Part shown: positions 5,241-5,834 of the stretch, in pieces
How the letters are laid out: each line of letters starts with the position of its first letter
Numbering within the stretch: the first letter of the stretch is position 1
Source of the DNA: an uncultured Selenomonadaceae bacterium
GTDB taxonomy: Bacteria; Bacillota; Negativicutes; Selenomonadales; Selenomonadaceae
DNA length: 5,834 nt
Reading direction: 5' to 3'
NCBI GenBank assembly: GCA_905236595.1
Contig: CAJORE010000196.1
Span: 1-5,834, forward strand
The notes under the pieces: model-generated
Told to the model about the DNA's origin: nothing
Seen by the model: the letters and a program-made list of their open reading frames with translations, nothing else
The model's database searches: none
Translations under genes and position numbers: made by a program

Positions 5241-5834
5241 ATGAAAAAATTCATTTTCGACTTGCAACATTTCGACAGCACATTCAGCGGCGACACGGGC
5301 ACAGAAAATAATCCTTACATAATCGCCACGACCGACGACCTGCGACAGCTCTCGAACGACGTAAACGACGGCAACCATTACGAAGGCAAATACTTCAAGC
5401 TCGATCCTGATAACGGCGAACTTGACATGAGCGGAGTTGTCAACTTCACGCCCATCGGCAAAGACTCCGACCACAAATTCAAAGGCACGTTCGACGGCTA
5501 CAACAAAACTATCAGCGGTCTCGAATTGCTGGCCAACGATTACCTCGGCTTGTTCGGCTATGTCGACAGCGGCGGCACAGTCCGGAACGTCAAACTTACG
5601 GGCGTCAATATCCGCGGCCATAAATATGCCGGCGGCGTTGTCAGTTCCAACAGCGGCACAGTCACCAACTGCACAGTCAGCGGCTATATCAGCGGCAATG
5701 AAAATATCGGCGGCATTGTCGGTTCCAACAGCGGCACGGTCACCAACTGCATTAACATCGCCACTCTCGAAATTAACGAGCAGGGCGGCGGCGTTGTCGG
5801 TTCCAACAGCGGCACAGTCAACGGCAACTATTAC
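5241..5834 (+). CDS. GLUG-repeat protein with FDLQHF-type N-terminus, 5' part
   Basis: The first 198 codons of a repeat protein run off the right edge with no stop. The N-terminus reads KKFIFDLQHF (2-11), a short motif I associate from memory with large repeat proteins of Negativicutes. It is not a classical signal peptide, as the hydrophobic stretch is only about three residues (FIF). Next comes NNPYIIATTDDLRQLS (23-38), then FKGTFDGYNKTISGL (80-94), the usual lead-in to GLUG (PF07581) domains. A degenerate unit, GLFGYVDSGGTVRNVKL (103-119), precedes GLUG units GGVVSSNSGTVTNC (131-144), GGIVGSNSGTVTNC (157-170) and GGVVGSNSGTVNG (183-195). GLUG proteins are generally predicted beta-helical surface or adhesin-like proteins; the function here is unknown. 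Start ATG at 5241 has GGGAG (5227-5231) 9 nt upstream. Confidence 0.85.
   Translation, partial: MKKFIFDLQHFDSTFSGDTGTENNPYIIATTDDLRQLSNDVNDGNHYEGKYFKLDPDNGELDMSGVVNFTPIGKDSDHKFKGTFDGYNKTISGLELLANDYLGLFGYVDSGGTVRNVKLTGVNIRGHKYAGGVVSSNSGTVTNCTVSGYISGNENIGGIVGSNSGTVTNCINIATLEINEQGGGVVGSNSGTVNGNYY
5631..5828 (+). repeat. Three tandem 78-nt coding repeats (26-residue GLUG units)
   Basis: Units begin at 5631, 5709 and 5787, exactly 78 nt apart and in frame. The first 42 nt of units 1 and 2 differ at only 3 positions. Unit 3 matches unit 1 at 33 of its first 34 nt and then diverges. The rest of each unit is much less conserved, so the conserved block is the GG(V/I)V-SNSGTV turn. The array may continue past the edge. 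Confidence 0.85.

Overview
The window looks like chromosomal DNA from an anaerobic Firmicutes-type bacterium, most likely a member of the Negativicutes (Selenomonadales or relatives). Three things point there: the order secG then carboxylesterase on one strand (in many Firmicutes followed by rnr and smpB, which would lie off the left edge), an MscL channel with a C-terminal zinc ribbon, and a GLUG-repeat protein opening with an FDLQHF-type N-terminus that I associate from memory with large Negativicutes proteins. The lineage is an inference. No phage, transposon, CRISPR, rRNA or tRNA feature is visible.

Left part, minus strand (1-1092): a CarD/CdnL-family RNA polymerase-binding regulator (583-1092) has its own extended -10 promoter and a clear intrinsic terminator. 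Beyond that terminator lie secG (268-495, TTG start) and a carboxylesterase (1-271, cut by the window edge), joined by an ATGA stop/start overlap.

Divergent intergenic region (1093-1399): the carD promoter points left. A good -35/-10 promoter for mscL points right, with a 7-bp inverted repeat over its -35 and a strong two-layer hairpin in the untranslated leader.

Right part, plus strand (1400-5834): mscL with a zinc-ribbon tail; a bidirectional-looking terminator; a PAS-GGDEF-EAL protein whose GGDEF half looks catalytically dead and whose EAL half looks intact, so probably a c-di-GMP phosphodiesterase; queF (preQ0 reductase, queuosine pathway) and, 6 nt later, a pyridoxal/pyridoxamine kinase (vitamin B6 salvage) closed by a terminator. 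Immediately after that terminator comes a -35-like TTGACA and the 5' part (198 codons) of a GLUG-repeat protein that runs off the right edge. Its repeats have an exact 78-nt (26-residue) period.

Most genes are housekeeping or stress functions with recognisable families. The least explained elements are the mscL leader and operator-like repeat, an orphan minus-strand terminator in front of queF, and the N-terminus and export route of the GLUG-repeat protein.
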